Assembly (NCBI GenBank): GCA_036522615.1
Contig: DATDFN010000234.1
Coordinates: forward strand, 1 to 13,757
Reading direction: 5' to 3'
From: JAJPJQ01 sp036522615
Lineage (GTDB): Bacteria > Desulfobacterota > Binatia > UBA9968
DNA length: 13,757 bases
In this document: positions 1-6,894 of the stretch, piece after piece
How positions within the stretch are numbered: position 1 is the first letter of the stretch
Layout: the number at the start of each line of letters is the position of its first letter
Translations under genes and position numbers: made by a program
Notes under the pieces: model-generated
The model's input: only the letters and a program-made list of their open reading frames with translations
Database searches by the model: none
What the model was told of the DNA's origin: nothing

Positions 1-687
1 ACGCTGCAGATTTGGGCGCTGCCCGGCCTTCTCGTGGGCATCTCGTACGCGCTATTTTTTCCCGAGCAGAATCGGGTAGTGGAGCACGCCAGCCGCGCGC
101 AGGGATCGTTCTGGCGCGATGTGGTGAAAGACCGCTCGGTCCTCGCGATGTTCTTTGTTTCCGTCTTTCGCACGCTCGGCCAGAGCGCGACGACGGTCTT
201 CCTGCCGCTTTACATGACGATTTATTTGAAGCTCCCTGTCGCGACGATGGGATTTTACATCTCGACAGTCTTTTTCTTTGCCGGCATCTCGCCGACGTTT
301 TCCGGTTGGGCCGCGGATAAGATCGGCCGGATTCCGCTGATCGTCGTGGGCTCCACGCTTGCGGGGCTCGCGATCATGGCGATTCCGCACCTCGCACCGG
401 GGATTCCGCTCGGCATCGGCTGCGGTCTGGTCGGCGGGCTCCTCTGGGCGTTGCGGCCGGTCGTCTTCGCCGCCGCGATGGAGGTCGCGCCTCCGAACCT
501 CGCCGGCAGGACGGTGGGGTTTCTCTATAGCGGCAACATGGGGCTGTCGTTTATCGCGCCACTCTCCGCGGGGCTGATCGCGGACGCTTACGGTCTTCCG
601 ACCGCGCTCACGTTCATCGGAGTTTTCCCGCTGCTCGCAGCGGTTGTGCCGCTGGCAATGCTGCGGGAAAAGCTGCGCCGGGCTTAG
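1..687 (+). CDS. MFS transporter, C-terminal half (5' truncated by window edge)
   Basis: The frame is open from the first base and ends at TAG 685-687, so the true start lies to the left of the window; the GTG at 34 is internal. The 228 visible residues are very hydrophobic, with about six or seven membrane segments, which fits the second half of a 12-helix major facilitator protein. After the hydrophobic stretch ISTVFFFAGISPTF comes GWAADKIGRIPLIV, a good match to the MFS loop motif G-x3-D-K/R-x-G-R that recurs in the C-terminal half. The protein closes with a basic tail (LREKLRRA). The family moves small solutes or drugs across the inner membrane by proton coupling; the substrate cannot be told from this half. 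The stop overlaps the stop of the convergent radC by 3 bases (4-bp gene overlap). Family call is firm, subfamily is open (efflux is a guess). Confidence 0.85.
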   Translation, partial: TLQIWALPGLLVGISYALFFPEQNRVVEHASRAQGSFWRDVVKDRSVLAMFFVSVFRTLGQSATTVFLPLYMTIYLKLPVATMGFYISTVFFFAGISPTFSGWAADKIGRIPLIVVGSTLAGLAIMAIPHLAPGIPLGIGCGLVGGLLWALRPVVFAAAMEVAPPNLAGRTVGFLYSGNMGLSFIAPLSAGLIADAYGLPTALTFIGVFPLLAAVVPLAMLREKLRRA

Positions 688-1373
688 AGCATCCTCTTAT
701 CGCTGAAGCTGTAATATCGGCCGTGGCCGATCACGACGTGATCGAGCACGCGGACGCCCATCACTTCGCCCACCTGCTTTAATCGTTTGGTGATGTCAAT
801 GTCTTCGGGGCTCGGCGCCGGGTCGCCGCTCGGATGATTGTGGACGAAGATCACTGCCGCGGCGGATTCGCGGATGACCGGGTTGAAGACCTCGCGCGGG
901 TGGACGAGCGAAGCGGTCAGCGAGCCCTCGGAGATTTTTACTTCGCGGATTTTTTTGTTCTTGTTCGTGAGCAGCACGACGTAGAACATCTCGCGTTTCT
1001 GCTTTCCCAGGCGATCGGAGAAGTCGCGATAGACGTCTTCGGCGGATTTGAGCGCGCGGCCGGTCTCCCACTTCTGGCGCGCGAGGCGGCGGCCGAGTTC
1101 GAGGCCGGCTTTCAACTGCGCGCTCTTTGCCGGGCCGATGCCCTTGACCGCGGCCATCTCTGCGATCTGCGCGTTATCGATCCCTTTGAGGTCGTCAAAA
1201 TGATTCAGGAGTTGCCGGGCGCAGTCGAGCGCGCTCTGGCCGGTGTTGCCGGTGCGCAGAAGAATCGCGATCAGCTCCGCTTCCGTAAGATTCTCAGGCC
1301 CACGTTGAAGCAGCTTTTCGCGCGGCCGGTCCTCCTCCGGCCAGTCCTTGATCGGCTGGTATTTCTCGGCCAT
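684..1373 (-). CDS. radC: RadC family JAMM/MPN+ domain protein
   Basis: From the ATG at 1373 the protein has 229 residues, close to the usual 220-230 for RadC. The N-terminus has the family signature WPEEDRPREKLL. A helix-hairpin-helix region (KGIGPAKSAQLKA, residues 77-89) is followed by a JAMM metalloprotease-like domain with E149 (SEGSL) and the metal motif H178-N-H180-P, S188 and D191, all present. RadC was named for a radiation phenotype later assigned elsewhere; its actual role is unresolved, although the JAMM fold suggests a zinc hydrolase and the HhH suggests DNA contact. An in-frame ATG at 1391 gives six more residues (MINALL); I prefer 1373 because the family consensus begins there, but neither start has a clear Shine-Dalgarno. 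It is the last gene of the moaC > rlmI > radC run. Confidence 0.93.
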   Translation of the reverse strand: MAEKYQPIKDWPEEDRPREKLLQRGPENLTEAELIAILLRTGNTGQSALDCARQLLNHFDDLKGIDNAQIAEMAAVKGIGPAKSAQLKAGLELGRRLARQKWETGRALKSAEDVYRDFSDRLGKQKREMFYVVLLTNKNKKIREVKISEGSLTASLVHPREVFNPVIRESAAAVIFVHNHPSGDPAPSPEDIDITKRLKQVGEVMGVRVLDHVVIGHGRYYSFSDKRML

Positions 1374-1374
1374 G

Positions 1375-1399
1375 AGCAGGGCATTTATCATGCCCGGCT
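1375..1399 (-). promoter_or_regulatory. Short hairpin between rlmI-like stop and radC start
   Basis: On the minus strand GGGCAT and ATGCCC form a perfect 6-bp stem around a 5-base loop (GATAA). After one mismatch the stem extends by three more pairs (AGC/GCT). It fills the gap between the methyltransferase stop (1403) and the preferred radC ATG (1373), and contains the alternative ATG at 1391. There is no following T-run, so it is not a standard intrinsic terminator. A role in RNA stability or in limiting radC translation is inference. Confidence 0.35.
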
Positions 1400-1402
1400 T
1401 AT

Positions 1403-2578
1403 TTACTCCAGAACTCTAAGCAAAAGGCCCTTTAGATACTCGCCTTCGGGTTGATGCAGGCTCACCGGGTGGTCCGGCGCGGGGCCGAGGCGCTTGAGTA
1501 TCTGCACTTTGCGCCGCGCGTCGACCGCGGCGCCGAAGACGATCTTCTGGAAAAGATCCGTCGTGACGTGCTGGGAGCAGCAAAAGGTGAGAAGCAAGCC
1601 GCCGCGCGGCAAGATCTTAAGCCCATGAAGGTTTAAAAACTTATAGCCGCCGGCGGCGGCTTCCACGTCGCCGCGCCGGTGCGCGAGCGACGGCGGATCG
1701 AGAACGAGAATGTCTACTTTGTCGCTGAAATTTTTCAGGAACGAGAATGCATCCGCGCGGATGAAATCGCCATCGTGCGCCTCCTGGCCGTTAAGCCGCA
1801 GATTTCTTTTGGCGAGATCGAGCGCCGGATTCGAGGAGTCGAGCGAAATAACTCGCTCGGCGCCGGCTTTCAAGGCGTATACGGAAAAACCGCCGGTGTA
1901 CGCGAAGCAATTGAAGACTGTCATGCCCGGCGCGAGCGCAGCCATGAGAGCGCGATTGTCCCGCTGATCGAGAAAAAAGCCGGTCTTCTGGCCACCTCGG
2001 ATATCGACGAGAAAGCGATTGCCGTGCTCTTCGATTTCGATCAGCTCCGGCGGCTCTTCACCGTAGACGAGGCCCACGGACGGCGCGAGCCCTTCCTCGT
2101 CGCGCACGCCGCCTTCGCTTCTCTCGTAGATGCCCTTCGGCTTCAGCTCCGCCGCGAGCGCTTGTAAGAATACGGATTTTAGCGCGTCTATGCCGGCGGT
2201 GAAGAACTGGCAAAGGAAGTAATCGGCGTAGCGATCGACGATGACGCCGGGAAGAAGGTCGCCCTCGCCGTTGACGACCCGGCATGCGTTGGTGGAAGGG
2301 GACACCAATCGCGCGCGCAAGGACCATGCCGCGGCGATGCGGCGCGAGAAAAAAGCAGCGTCGATCGCTTCTTGCTCCCATGTGAGCAGGCGAACCCTAA
2401 TCTGCGACTTCGGATTATACAGGCCGCGCGCGAGCCAGCGGCCTTGATAATCCAGCACGTCGACGACGGGATTGTTATCCGGACTCTCTTCGGTTTTTTC
2501 GATCGCGCCGGAAAAAATCCATGGATGCCCGCCCATAACAGGGCGCTCGCGGCCCTTCTTCAAATGAATGCGATACAT
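1403..2578 (-). CDS. Class I SAM-dependent rRNA methyltransferase, RlmI-like (COG1092)
   Basis: 391 residues, matching the roughly 390-400 of RlmI-type 23S rRNA cytosine-C5 methyltransferases. The first 75 or so residues look like the PUA RNA-binding domain (KKGRERPVMGGHPWIFSGAI). The middle domain includes GQKTGFFLDQRDNR (196-209), a signature of this family. The SAM-binding motif I is FNCFAYTGGFSVYA (222-235) with an acidic LD at 246-247, and the catalytic-loop motif is LDPPSLA (293-299). Cysteines in FCCSQHV (332-338) sit where the family has its catalytic Cys, and DHPVSLHQPEGEYLKG (369-384) is the usual C-terminal motif. By analogy with E. coli RlmI it would methylate a 23S rRNA cytosine, but the exact target is inferred, so I leave the symbol blank. 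It lies 61 bp after moaC and just before radC. No good Shine-Dalgarno precedes ATG 2578. Confidence 0.93.
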   Translation of the reverse strand: MYRIHLKKGRERPVMGGHPWIFSGAIEKTEESPDNNPVVDVLDYQGRWLARGLYNPKSQIRVRLLTWEQEAIDAAFFSRRIAAAWSLRARLVSPSTNACRVVNGEGDLLPGVIVDRYADYFLCQFFTAGIDALKSVFLQALAAELKPKGIYERSEGGVRDEEGLAPSVGLVYGEEPPELIEIEEHGNRFLVDIRGGQKTGFFLDQRDNRALMAALAPGMTVFNCFAYTGGFSVYALKAGAERVISLDSSNPALDLAKRNLRLNGQEAHDGDFIRADAFSFLKNFSDKVDILVLDPPSLAHRRGDVEAAAGGYKFLNLHGLKILPRGGLLLTFCCSQHVTTDLFQKIVFGAAVDARRKVQILKRLGPAPDHPVSLHQPEGEYLKGLLLRVLE

Positions 2579-2588
2579 CTTTGCGGCG

Positions 2589-2610
2589 ATTCGCAGGAGC
2601 AGTTGCGAAT
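2589..2610 (-). promoter_or_regulatory. Perfect 7-bp hairpin in the moaC-rlmI gap
   Basis: ATTCGCA (2589-2595) and TGCGAAT (2604-2610) are perfect inverted repeats around an 8-base loop. They sit 11 bases upstream of the methyltransferase ATG, in the 61-bp gap after moaC. No T-run follows in the direction of transcription, so I do not call it a terminator. It occupies the ribosome-binding region and could tune translation or processing; that is inference. Confidence 0.4.
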
Positions 2611-2639
2611 GAATGCTTCTCTGGGAGAGCTTTCCGACG

Positions 2640-3119
2640 CTATTCTTTTCGGATGAACGTGCCGCTTTTCCCGCCGCTTTTTTTGACGAGGCGGATCTCG
2701 CCCAGCGTCATCTCGCGGTCGACGGCCTTGCACATATCGTAGATCGTAAGCCCGGCGACCGCCGCGGCCGTCATCGCTTCCATCTCGACGCCGGTCTTGC
2801 CGCTGACGCGTACGGTCGTCTCGATCTCGACGCGCGGCGGACTTTTCTCCGCGGTAAAGTCAACGGCGATCGATGTGAGATTCAGCGGATGGCACATGGG
2901 AATCAATTCGGCGGTTTTTTTCGCCGCCATGATGCCCGCCACGCGCGCGACGGAAAACACGTCGCCCTTTTCGACCTTTTTCTCCAGGATTAGGCCGAGC
3001 GTTTCCGCCCGCATGAAAATCGCGCCGCGGGCGGTGGCGACGCGCTCGGTCACGTCTTTCGAGGTCACGTCGACCATACGCGCGTTGCCTTCGGCATCGA
3101 GGTGGGAGAGCTTGGCCAT
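2640..3119 (-). CDS. moaC: Cyclic pyranopterin monophosphate synthase MoaC
   Basis: 159 residues, the normal MoaC length (about 160). MoaC converts the MoaA product 3',8-cyclo-7,8-dihydro-GTP into cyclic pyranopterin monophosphate in molybdenum cofactor synthesis, as a cytoplasmic hexamer. All family hallmarks are present and fall at E. coli-like positions: K51, the motif KKTAELIPMCHPL (67-79) with H77, GKTGVEMEAMTA (107-118) with E112, and YDMCKAVD (127-134) carrying the catalytic D128 and K131. The protein therefore looks intact and active. No moaA, moaB, moaD, moaE or mogA lies nearby, so it must act with products encoded elsewhere. It is the first gene of the moaC > rlmI > radC run, with its promoter presumably in the 45-bp divergent gap before trxB. 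The stop is TAG at 2640-2642. Confidence 0.97.
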   Translation of the reverse strand: MAKLSHLDAEGNARMVDVTSKDVTERVATARGAIFMRAETLGLILEKKVEKGDVFSVARVAGIMAAKKTAELIPMCHPLNLTSIAVDFTAEKSPPRVEIETTVRVSGKTGVEMEAMTAAAVAGLTIYDMCKAVDREMTLGEIRLVKKSGGKSGTFIRKE

Positions 3120-3164
3120 TTGTGCTCGCTTTCGGCTGAGTGTCGTTTATGCTACATAAAATTT
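3120..3164. promoter_or_regulatory. Divergent moaC/trxB promoter gap with a central dyad
   Basis: Only 45 bp separate the two ATGs. In it TTTATG-CTA-CATAAA (3146-3160) is a perfect 6-bp dyad with a 3-bp centre, and TTTATG recurs at 3162-3167 across the trxB start. The dyad is AT-rich in a GC-rich neighbourhood, and TACATA (3153-3158) or TATGCT (3149-3154) could act as -10 elements for trxB. I see no convincing -35 on either strand. Whether this is an operator or simply overlapping -10 boxes cannot be decided by eye. Confidence 0.4.
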
Positions 3165-4115
3165 ATGGATAAAAAAAGCCATCACCGCGTGCTCATCCTG
3201 GGCTCCGGCGCAGCGGGGCTGACCGCGGCGATCTACGCGGCGCGCGCGGACCTCGAGCCCGTCATGATCGAAGGATCGCAGCCCGGCGGCCAGCTCACGA
3301 TCACGACCGATGTGGAAAATTATCCCGGTTTTCCAAAAGGCATTCTCGGTCCCGAGCTGATGGAGGAATTTAAAAAGCAGGCGGAGCGCTTCGGCACGAA
3401 GATGATATTCGGCGACGTCACCGCGGTCGATTTGAAAAAAAAGCCGTTCGAGGTCACAGCAGGCAAGGACGTGTATACTTGCGACGCGTTGATCGTCGCG
3501 ACCGGAGCCTCCGCGAAACTTCTCGGCATCCCCTCGGAAAAACTTCTCATGGGTTACGGCGTGTCGGCCTGCGCAACGTGCGACGGCTTTTTCTTCAAGG
3601 ACAAAGAGGTGGTGGTGGTGGGCGGCGGCGACACCGCGATGGAAGAGGCGCTATTTCTGACGAAATTCGCGACGAAGGTGACCGTCGCGCATCGTCGCAA
3701 CGAGCTGCGCGCCTCGAAGATCATGCAGGACCGCGCCGAGAGCAATCCCAAAATCAGCTTTCTATGGGAGACCGTCATCGACGAGGTCCTGGGCGACCCG
3801 AAAAACGGCGGGGTCGTCGGCGTGAAGCTGAAGAACGTCAAAAGCGGCAAGGTCCAGGACTTTAAAACCGATGGGGTGTTTATCGCCATCGGCCACGAAC
3901 CGAACACGAAACTCTTCAAGGGCCAGCTCGACATGGACGAGTTCGGCTACCTCGTCACGAAAAGCGGTTCGACCGCCACCAACGTGCCGGGAGTCTTCGC
4001 GTGCGGCGATGTCCAGGACCGCGTCTACCGCCAGGCGATCACGGCCGCCGGCACGGGCTGCATGGCGGCGATCGACGCCGAGCGGTATTTAGAAACCCTC
4101 AAGCATCAACACTGA
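3165..4115 (+). CDS. trxB: Thioredoxin-disulfide reductase
   Basis: 316 residues from ATG 3165, typical of the low-molecular-weight bacterial enzyme. It uses NADPH and FAD to reduce thioredoxin in the cytoplasm. Domains in order: FAD-binding Rossmann motif GSGAAG (13-18) with PGGQL at 40-44; the redox centre CATC (C136/C139) followed by DG; NADPH-binding GGGDTAMEE (153-161) with HRRNELRA (176-183) for the 2'-phosphate; and C-terminal FAD motif FACGDVQD (279-286) followed by YRQAITAAGTGCMAA. An upstream in-frame GTG at 3102 would add 21 residues overlapping moaC; I reject it because the family begins just before the Rossmann motif. No Shine-Dalgarno is visible before 3165; the DNA there is AT-rich and a very short leader is possible. 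It is followed by corA on the same strand after 94 bp. Confidence 0.97.
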   Translation: MDKKSHHRVLILGSGAAGLTAAIYAARADLEPVMIEGSQPGGQLTITTDVENYPGFPKGILGPELMEEFKKQAERFGTKMIFGDVTAVDLKKKPFEVTAGKDVYTCDALIVATGASAKLLGIPSEKLLMGYGVSACATCDGFFFKDKEVVVVGGGDTAMEEALFLTKFATKVTVAHRRNELRASKIMQDRAESNPKISFLWETVIDEVLGDPKNGGVVGVKLKNVKSGKVQDFKTDGVFIAIGHEPNTKLFKGQLDMDEFGYLVTKSGSTATNVPGVFACGDVQDRVYRQAITAAGTGCMAAIDAERYLETLKHQH

Positions 4116-4185
4116 GCGCGCGCTTTTTTTGATCTCCATCTGCGCCGCAAAATCTACAATCGACGTTTTTTTCTTTTCGCGCTCA
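4113..4185 (+). other. trxB-corA gap: long-range inverted repeat and two T-runs
   Basis: The trxB stop codon is part of TGAGCGCG (4113-4120), which has a perfect reverse complement CGCGCTCA at 4178-4185, 57 bases later. The 10-bp palindrome AGCGCGCGCT (4115-4124) runs straight into seven T (4124-4130), and a second seven-T run lies at 4166-4172. This could be a weak transcription terminator, but the local palindrome has no proper loop, so a 3-4 bp stem is the most it can form. I treat it as suggestive only. Confidence 0.3.
4155..4160 (+). promoter_or_regulatory. Possible -10 box for corA
   Basis: TACAAT matches five of six positions of the sigma70 -10 consensus and sits 49 bases before the corA GTG. 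The only -35-like element, TTGATC at 4129-4134, is 20 bp away, longer than usual. A corA promoter of its own in this 94-bp gap is plausible but not shown. Confidence 0.25.
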
Positions 4186-4209
4186 CCGCCTTGTGGTAGG
4201 TAGGTCCCT

Positions 4210-5169
4210 GTGTTTACGGTTCGTCATCGGCCCGCGCACGGGCAGCCCGAAAATGTGCCTGTCGAGGAAGTCCCGCGGCTTCTTCACAGCGATTGCAGCT
4301 TGTATATCGACCTCGACACGCCCGGCGAAGAAGACCTCGATTTCCTGCGCAAGCAGCTTCATCTTCACTCGCTGACGCTCGAAGACATCGTCAACCAGAA
4401 TCAGCGACCGAAGCTCGAAGGCTACGAGAACTACGTCTATCTCGCGATCCATGCGTTGGTCAGGAGAGACGATTGGGATATCGAGCCGGTCGAGGTCGAT
4501 CTGGTCCTGGGAAAGAACTGGCTTTTAATGTGCCATTATGGCGCCGTGCCCGGACTGACCGATAACGATTCTTTCGGCGAGCGCCTGGACATGGCGTTGA
4601 CGCACGGCGCGGATTTCTTGCTTTATACGATCGTCGATATCATCGTGGACAGCTATTTTCCCATTATCGACGCGGCGGAGGAGGAGATCGATACACTCGA
4701 GGACCGCCTCCTGACGAACACGAGCCTAGAGGACATGAACCGGTTGCTCCAATTCAAGCGCTCGGCGGTCCACGTCCGCCGCGCCGTCGGGCCGCAGCGC
4801 GAGGTCTTCAACCAGCTCGCGCGGCACGATTCTCTATTCGTGCGCCCAGATCACGTGGTTTATTTTCGCGATGTCTACGACCATCTGATTCATATCTCCG
4901 AAGAGCTCGACGGACTGCGTGATATCCTCTCCGGCGCGATGGAGGTTCACCTCTCGGTCATCTCGAATCAGCTCAACATCACGATGAAGCGGCTGACGGC
5001 TTGGGGAACGATCTTCGTGATCGTCACCGCGATCGCCGGCATTTATGGCATGAACTTTGAGCACATGCCGGAGCTCAAATGGCTCTACGGCTATCCCTTC
5101 GCGCTGGGCTTGATGACCACTGTCTCGGTAGGCCTCTACTTGTACTTCAAGAACAAAGATTATCTCTAG
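4210..5169 (+). CDS. corA: CorA family magnesium/cobalt transport protein
   Basis: 319 residues, normal for CorA. The large N-terminal cytoplasmic domain carries LTLEDIVNQNQRPKLEGYE (56-74), the usual CorA segment. A long helical stretch follows (about 150-260) with the acid-rich AAEEEIDTLEDRL. Two membrane helices close the protein, about 264-280 and 293-313. TM1 ends in the signature YGMN (279-282), followed by the periplasmic loop FEHMPELKW, and the C-terminus is the typical basic KNKDYL. CorA forms a pentameric inner-membrane channel for Mg2+ (and Co2+ or Ni2+). The start is GTG 4210: an in-frame TAG at 4201-4203 rules out anything further upstream, and GGTAGGTAGG just before it is a possible ribosome site. 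The stop shares CTAG with the convergent asnB stop. Transport of Mg2+ rather than Zn2+ is inferred from the intact GMN. Confidence 0.95.
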   Translation: MFTVRHRPAHGQPENVPVEEVPRLLHSDCSLYIDLDTPGEEDLDFLRKQLHLHSLTLEDIVNQNQRPKLEGYENYVYLAIHALVRRDDWDIEPVEVDLVLGKNWLLMCHYGAVPGLTDNDSFGERLDMALTHGADFLLYTIVDIIVDSYFPIIDAAEEEIDTLEDRLLTNTSLEDMNRLLQFKRSAVHVRRAVGPQREVFNQLARHDSLFVRPDHVVYFRDVYDHLIHISEELDGLRDILSGAMEVHLSVISNQLNITMKRLTAWGTIFVIVTAIAGIYGMNFEHMPELKWLYGYPFALGLMTTVSVGLYLYFKNKDYL

Positions 5170-6833
5170 ACCCTCTCGACGGCGCTTTTGTGGACCCCCT
5201 TGACGGAGCGGCCGGAAGGATCGTTCATCTTCGCGAACTCCTCGCTCCAGCGAAACGCCGTCGGCGTCGAGCAGGCGATCGACGGCCCGACGGGCACGGT
5301 GAGCGCCGCGGTCGGATTGGTGAAATGCCGGTCGAAAATTTGCCGGTAGTAGTAACCTTCCTTCGAAGTCGGGGTCTGCTGCGGGAAGGTATCCGCCGCG
5401 CGCTCCATCATCTCGTCGGTGACTGCCGCCTCGACGTGTTTTTTCAGCTCTTCGATCCAGCTATAACCGACGCCGTCTGAGAACTGCTCTTTCTGGCGCC
5501 AGAGAATTTCTTTCGGCAGAAAGCCGTCGAAGGCTTTTCTGAGCACGCCTTTCTCGATCGTTGTTCCCGGGCACATCTTGTCCTGGGGATCGATTCCCAT
5601 CGCATAATCGAGGAATTCCTTGTCGAGAAAGGGCACGCGCGTCTCGAGCCCCCAAGCGGCCGTCGCCTTGTTCGCGCGCAGGCAGTCGTATTTGCTCAGC
5701 GCCGCGAGCTTGCGCACGGTCTCTTCGTGGAATTCCTGCGCGCTCGGCGCCATGTGGAAGTAAAGATAGCCGCCGAAGACCTCGTCCGCGCCCTCGCCGG
5801 AGAGCACCATCTTGATGCCCATCGATTTGATCTTTCGCGCCATGAGATACATCGGCGTCGCGGCGCGCACCGTCGTCACGTCGAAGGTCTCGAGATGGTA
5901 GACGACGTGTTCGAGGGCGTCGAGACCTTCCTGGACGGTGAAGATCGTCTCGTGATGGACGGTGCCGATTGCGCGCGCGACTTTGCGCGCGTATTTGAGG
6001 TCGGGCGATTCCTTCAGGCCGACCGAGAAGGAGTGGAGCCGAGGCCACCAAGCTTCTTCCCGGCCGGCCGATTCGATTCTTGTCTTGCGATATTTGGCGG
6101 CGATCGCTGCGATCAACGAAGAATCGAGACCGCCCGAAATGAGAACGCCGTACGGAACATCGGACATGAGCTGGCGCTTGACCGCTTTCATGAGCGCCTC
6201 GCGGAGCTTTTTGAGCGATGCCTTTTTGTCCGGGAGAGTCTCTTGCCACTCCGGCCGGTACCAGCGGACGAACTTTCTCTCGCTGCCGAGGTAATAATGT
6301 CCGGGAGGGAATTCTGCGACGCGCTCGCAGACGTCGTTCAGCGCTTTCATCTCGCTCGCTGCGTATACAGAGCCGTTGGCGCTCCAGCCGATGTAGAGCG
6401 GACAGATGCCGATGTGGTCGCGGGCGATGAAGTAATCGTTTTTCCGCTTGTCGTAGAGAACGAAGGCGAAAATGCCGTTCAAAAGGTTTAAAAATTCCGG
6501 ACCGTATTCGTCGTAGAGATACAGGATGATCTCGCAGTCCGATCTCGTCTGCCAGGAATGTTTCCGCTTGAGCTGTTTTCTCAGAGCGACGTGGTTGTAA
6601 ATCTCGCCGTTCACGCCCAACACGGCGCCCGTGTCGCGGTCGATGAGCGGCTGCGCGCCGTGCTCGACGTCGACAATCGAGAGCCGCTCGTGGGCGATGA
6701 GTGCGCTCTCGCCGGCGTAGATGCCGCTCCAATCGGGACCGCGATGGCGCACGCGCGCCGCCATTTTCAGCGCCTGGTCGCGCAGCACTGGCGACGGCTC
6801 GCGTATTTCGAATATGCCGACGATACCGCACAT
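5166..6833 (-). CDS. asnB: Asparagine synthase B (glutamine-hydrolysing)
   Basis: 555 residues, almost the same length as E. coli AsnB. It makes asparagine from aspartate, ATP and glutamine in the cytoplasm. The N-terminal Ntn glutaminase domain begins with the nucleophile Cys2 (MCGIVGIFEI) and has RHRGPDWSG (29-37), AHERLSIVD (47-55), GVNGEIYNH (73-81) and RSDCE (97-101). The C-terminal synthetase domain has the PPi-loop SGGLDSS (233-239), SGEGADEVFGGY (345-356), ETRVPFLDKEF (397-407) and EKGVLRKAF (427-435). All key residues are intact. ATG 6833 has a good Shine-Dalgarno (GGAG, 8 bases upstream), which is partly inside a hairpin. It lies 61 bp downstream of the flavoprotein gene on the same strand, so cotranscription is likely but a shared job is not evident. 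Its stop overlaps that of corA by 4 bp. Confidence 0.97.
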   Translation of the reverse strand: MCGIVGIFEIREPSPVLRDQALKMAARVRHRGPDWSGIYAGESALIAHERLSIVDVEHGAQPLIDRDTGAVLGVNGEIYNHVALRKQLKRKHSWQTRSDCEIILYLYDEYGPEFLNLLNGIFAFVLYDKRKNDYFIARDHIGICPLYIGWSANGSVYAASEMKALNDVCERVAEFPPGHYYLGSERKFVRWYRPEWQETLPDKKASLKKLREALMKAVKRQLMSDVPYGVLISGGLDSSLIAAIAAKYRKTRIESAGREEAWWPRLHSFSVGLKESPDLKYARKVARAIGTVHHETIFTVQEGLDALEHVVYHLETFDVTTVRAATPMYLMARKIKSMGIKMVLSGEGADEVFGGYLYFHMAPSAQEFHEETVRKLAALSKYDCLRANKATAAWGLETRVPFLDKEFLDYAMGIDPQDKMCPGTTIEKGVLRKAFDGFLPKEILWRQKEQFSDGVGYSWIEELKKHVEAAVTDEMMERAADTFPQQTPTSKEGYYYRQIFDRHFTNPTAALTVPVGPSIACSTPTAFRWSEEFAKMNDPSGRSVKGVHKSAVERV

Positions 6834-6841
6834 GGCCGCAA

Positions 6842-6878
6842 CTCCGATTGTGGCGGCTGGCGGAAATTTTACAATCGG
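6842..6878 (-). promoter_or_regulatory. asnB leader hairpin overlapping the Shine-Dalgarno
   Basis: CCGATTGT (6844-6851) and ACAATCGG (6871-6878) are a perfect 8-bp inverted repeat with a 19-base loop, in the 61-bp gap before asnB. Read on the minus strand, the second arm ACAATCGG runs into the asnB ribosome site GGAG (6845-6842), so two bases of the Shine-Dalgarno are in the stem. Pairing would partly hide the site; as DNA, the repeat could also be an operator. There is no T-run. Function is inferred. Confidence 0.45.
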
Positions 6879-6894
6879 GAATTTACCGGAGGAT

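Noticed and set aside
834..1454. A 206-codon plus-strand open frame antisense to radC
   Set aside because: RadC motifs (HhH, JAMM) are intact on the minus strand; this frame is its mirror and also spans the gene gap.
3102..3164. N-terminal extension of TrxB from GTG 3102
   Set aside because: It would overlap the moaC start, has no Shine-Dalgarno, and the family begins just before the FAD Rossmann motif at ATG 3165.
4115..4130. AGCGCGCGCT followed by T7 as an intrinsic terminator after trxB
   Set aside because: The palindrome has no room for a loop, leaving at most a 3-4 bp stem. I list it only as a weak possibility within the gap feature.
5461..6831. A long open frame (about 456 codons) on the same strand as asnB in another frame
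   Set aside because: It is a GC-driven shadow of asnB: Arg-rich, low-complexity, without any recognisable motif, while the asnB frame has every catalytic residue.
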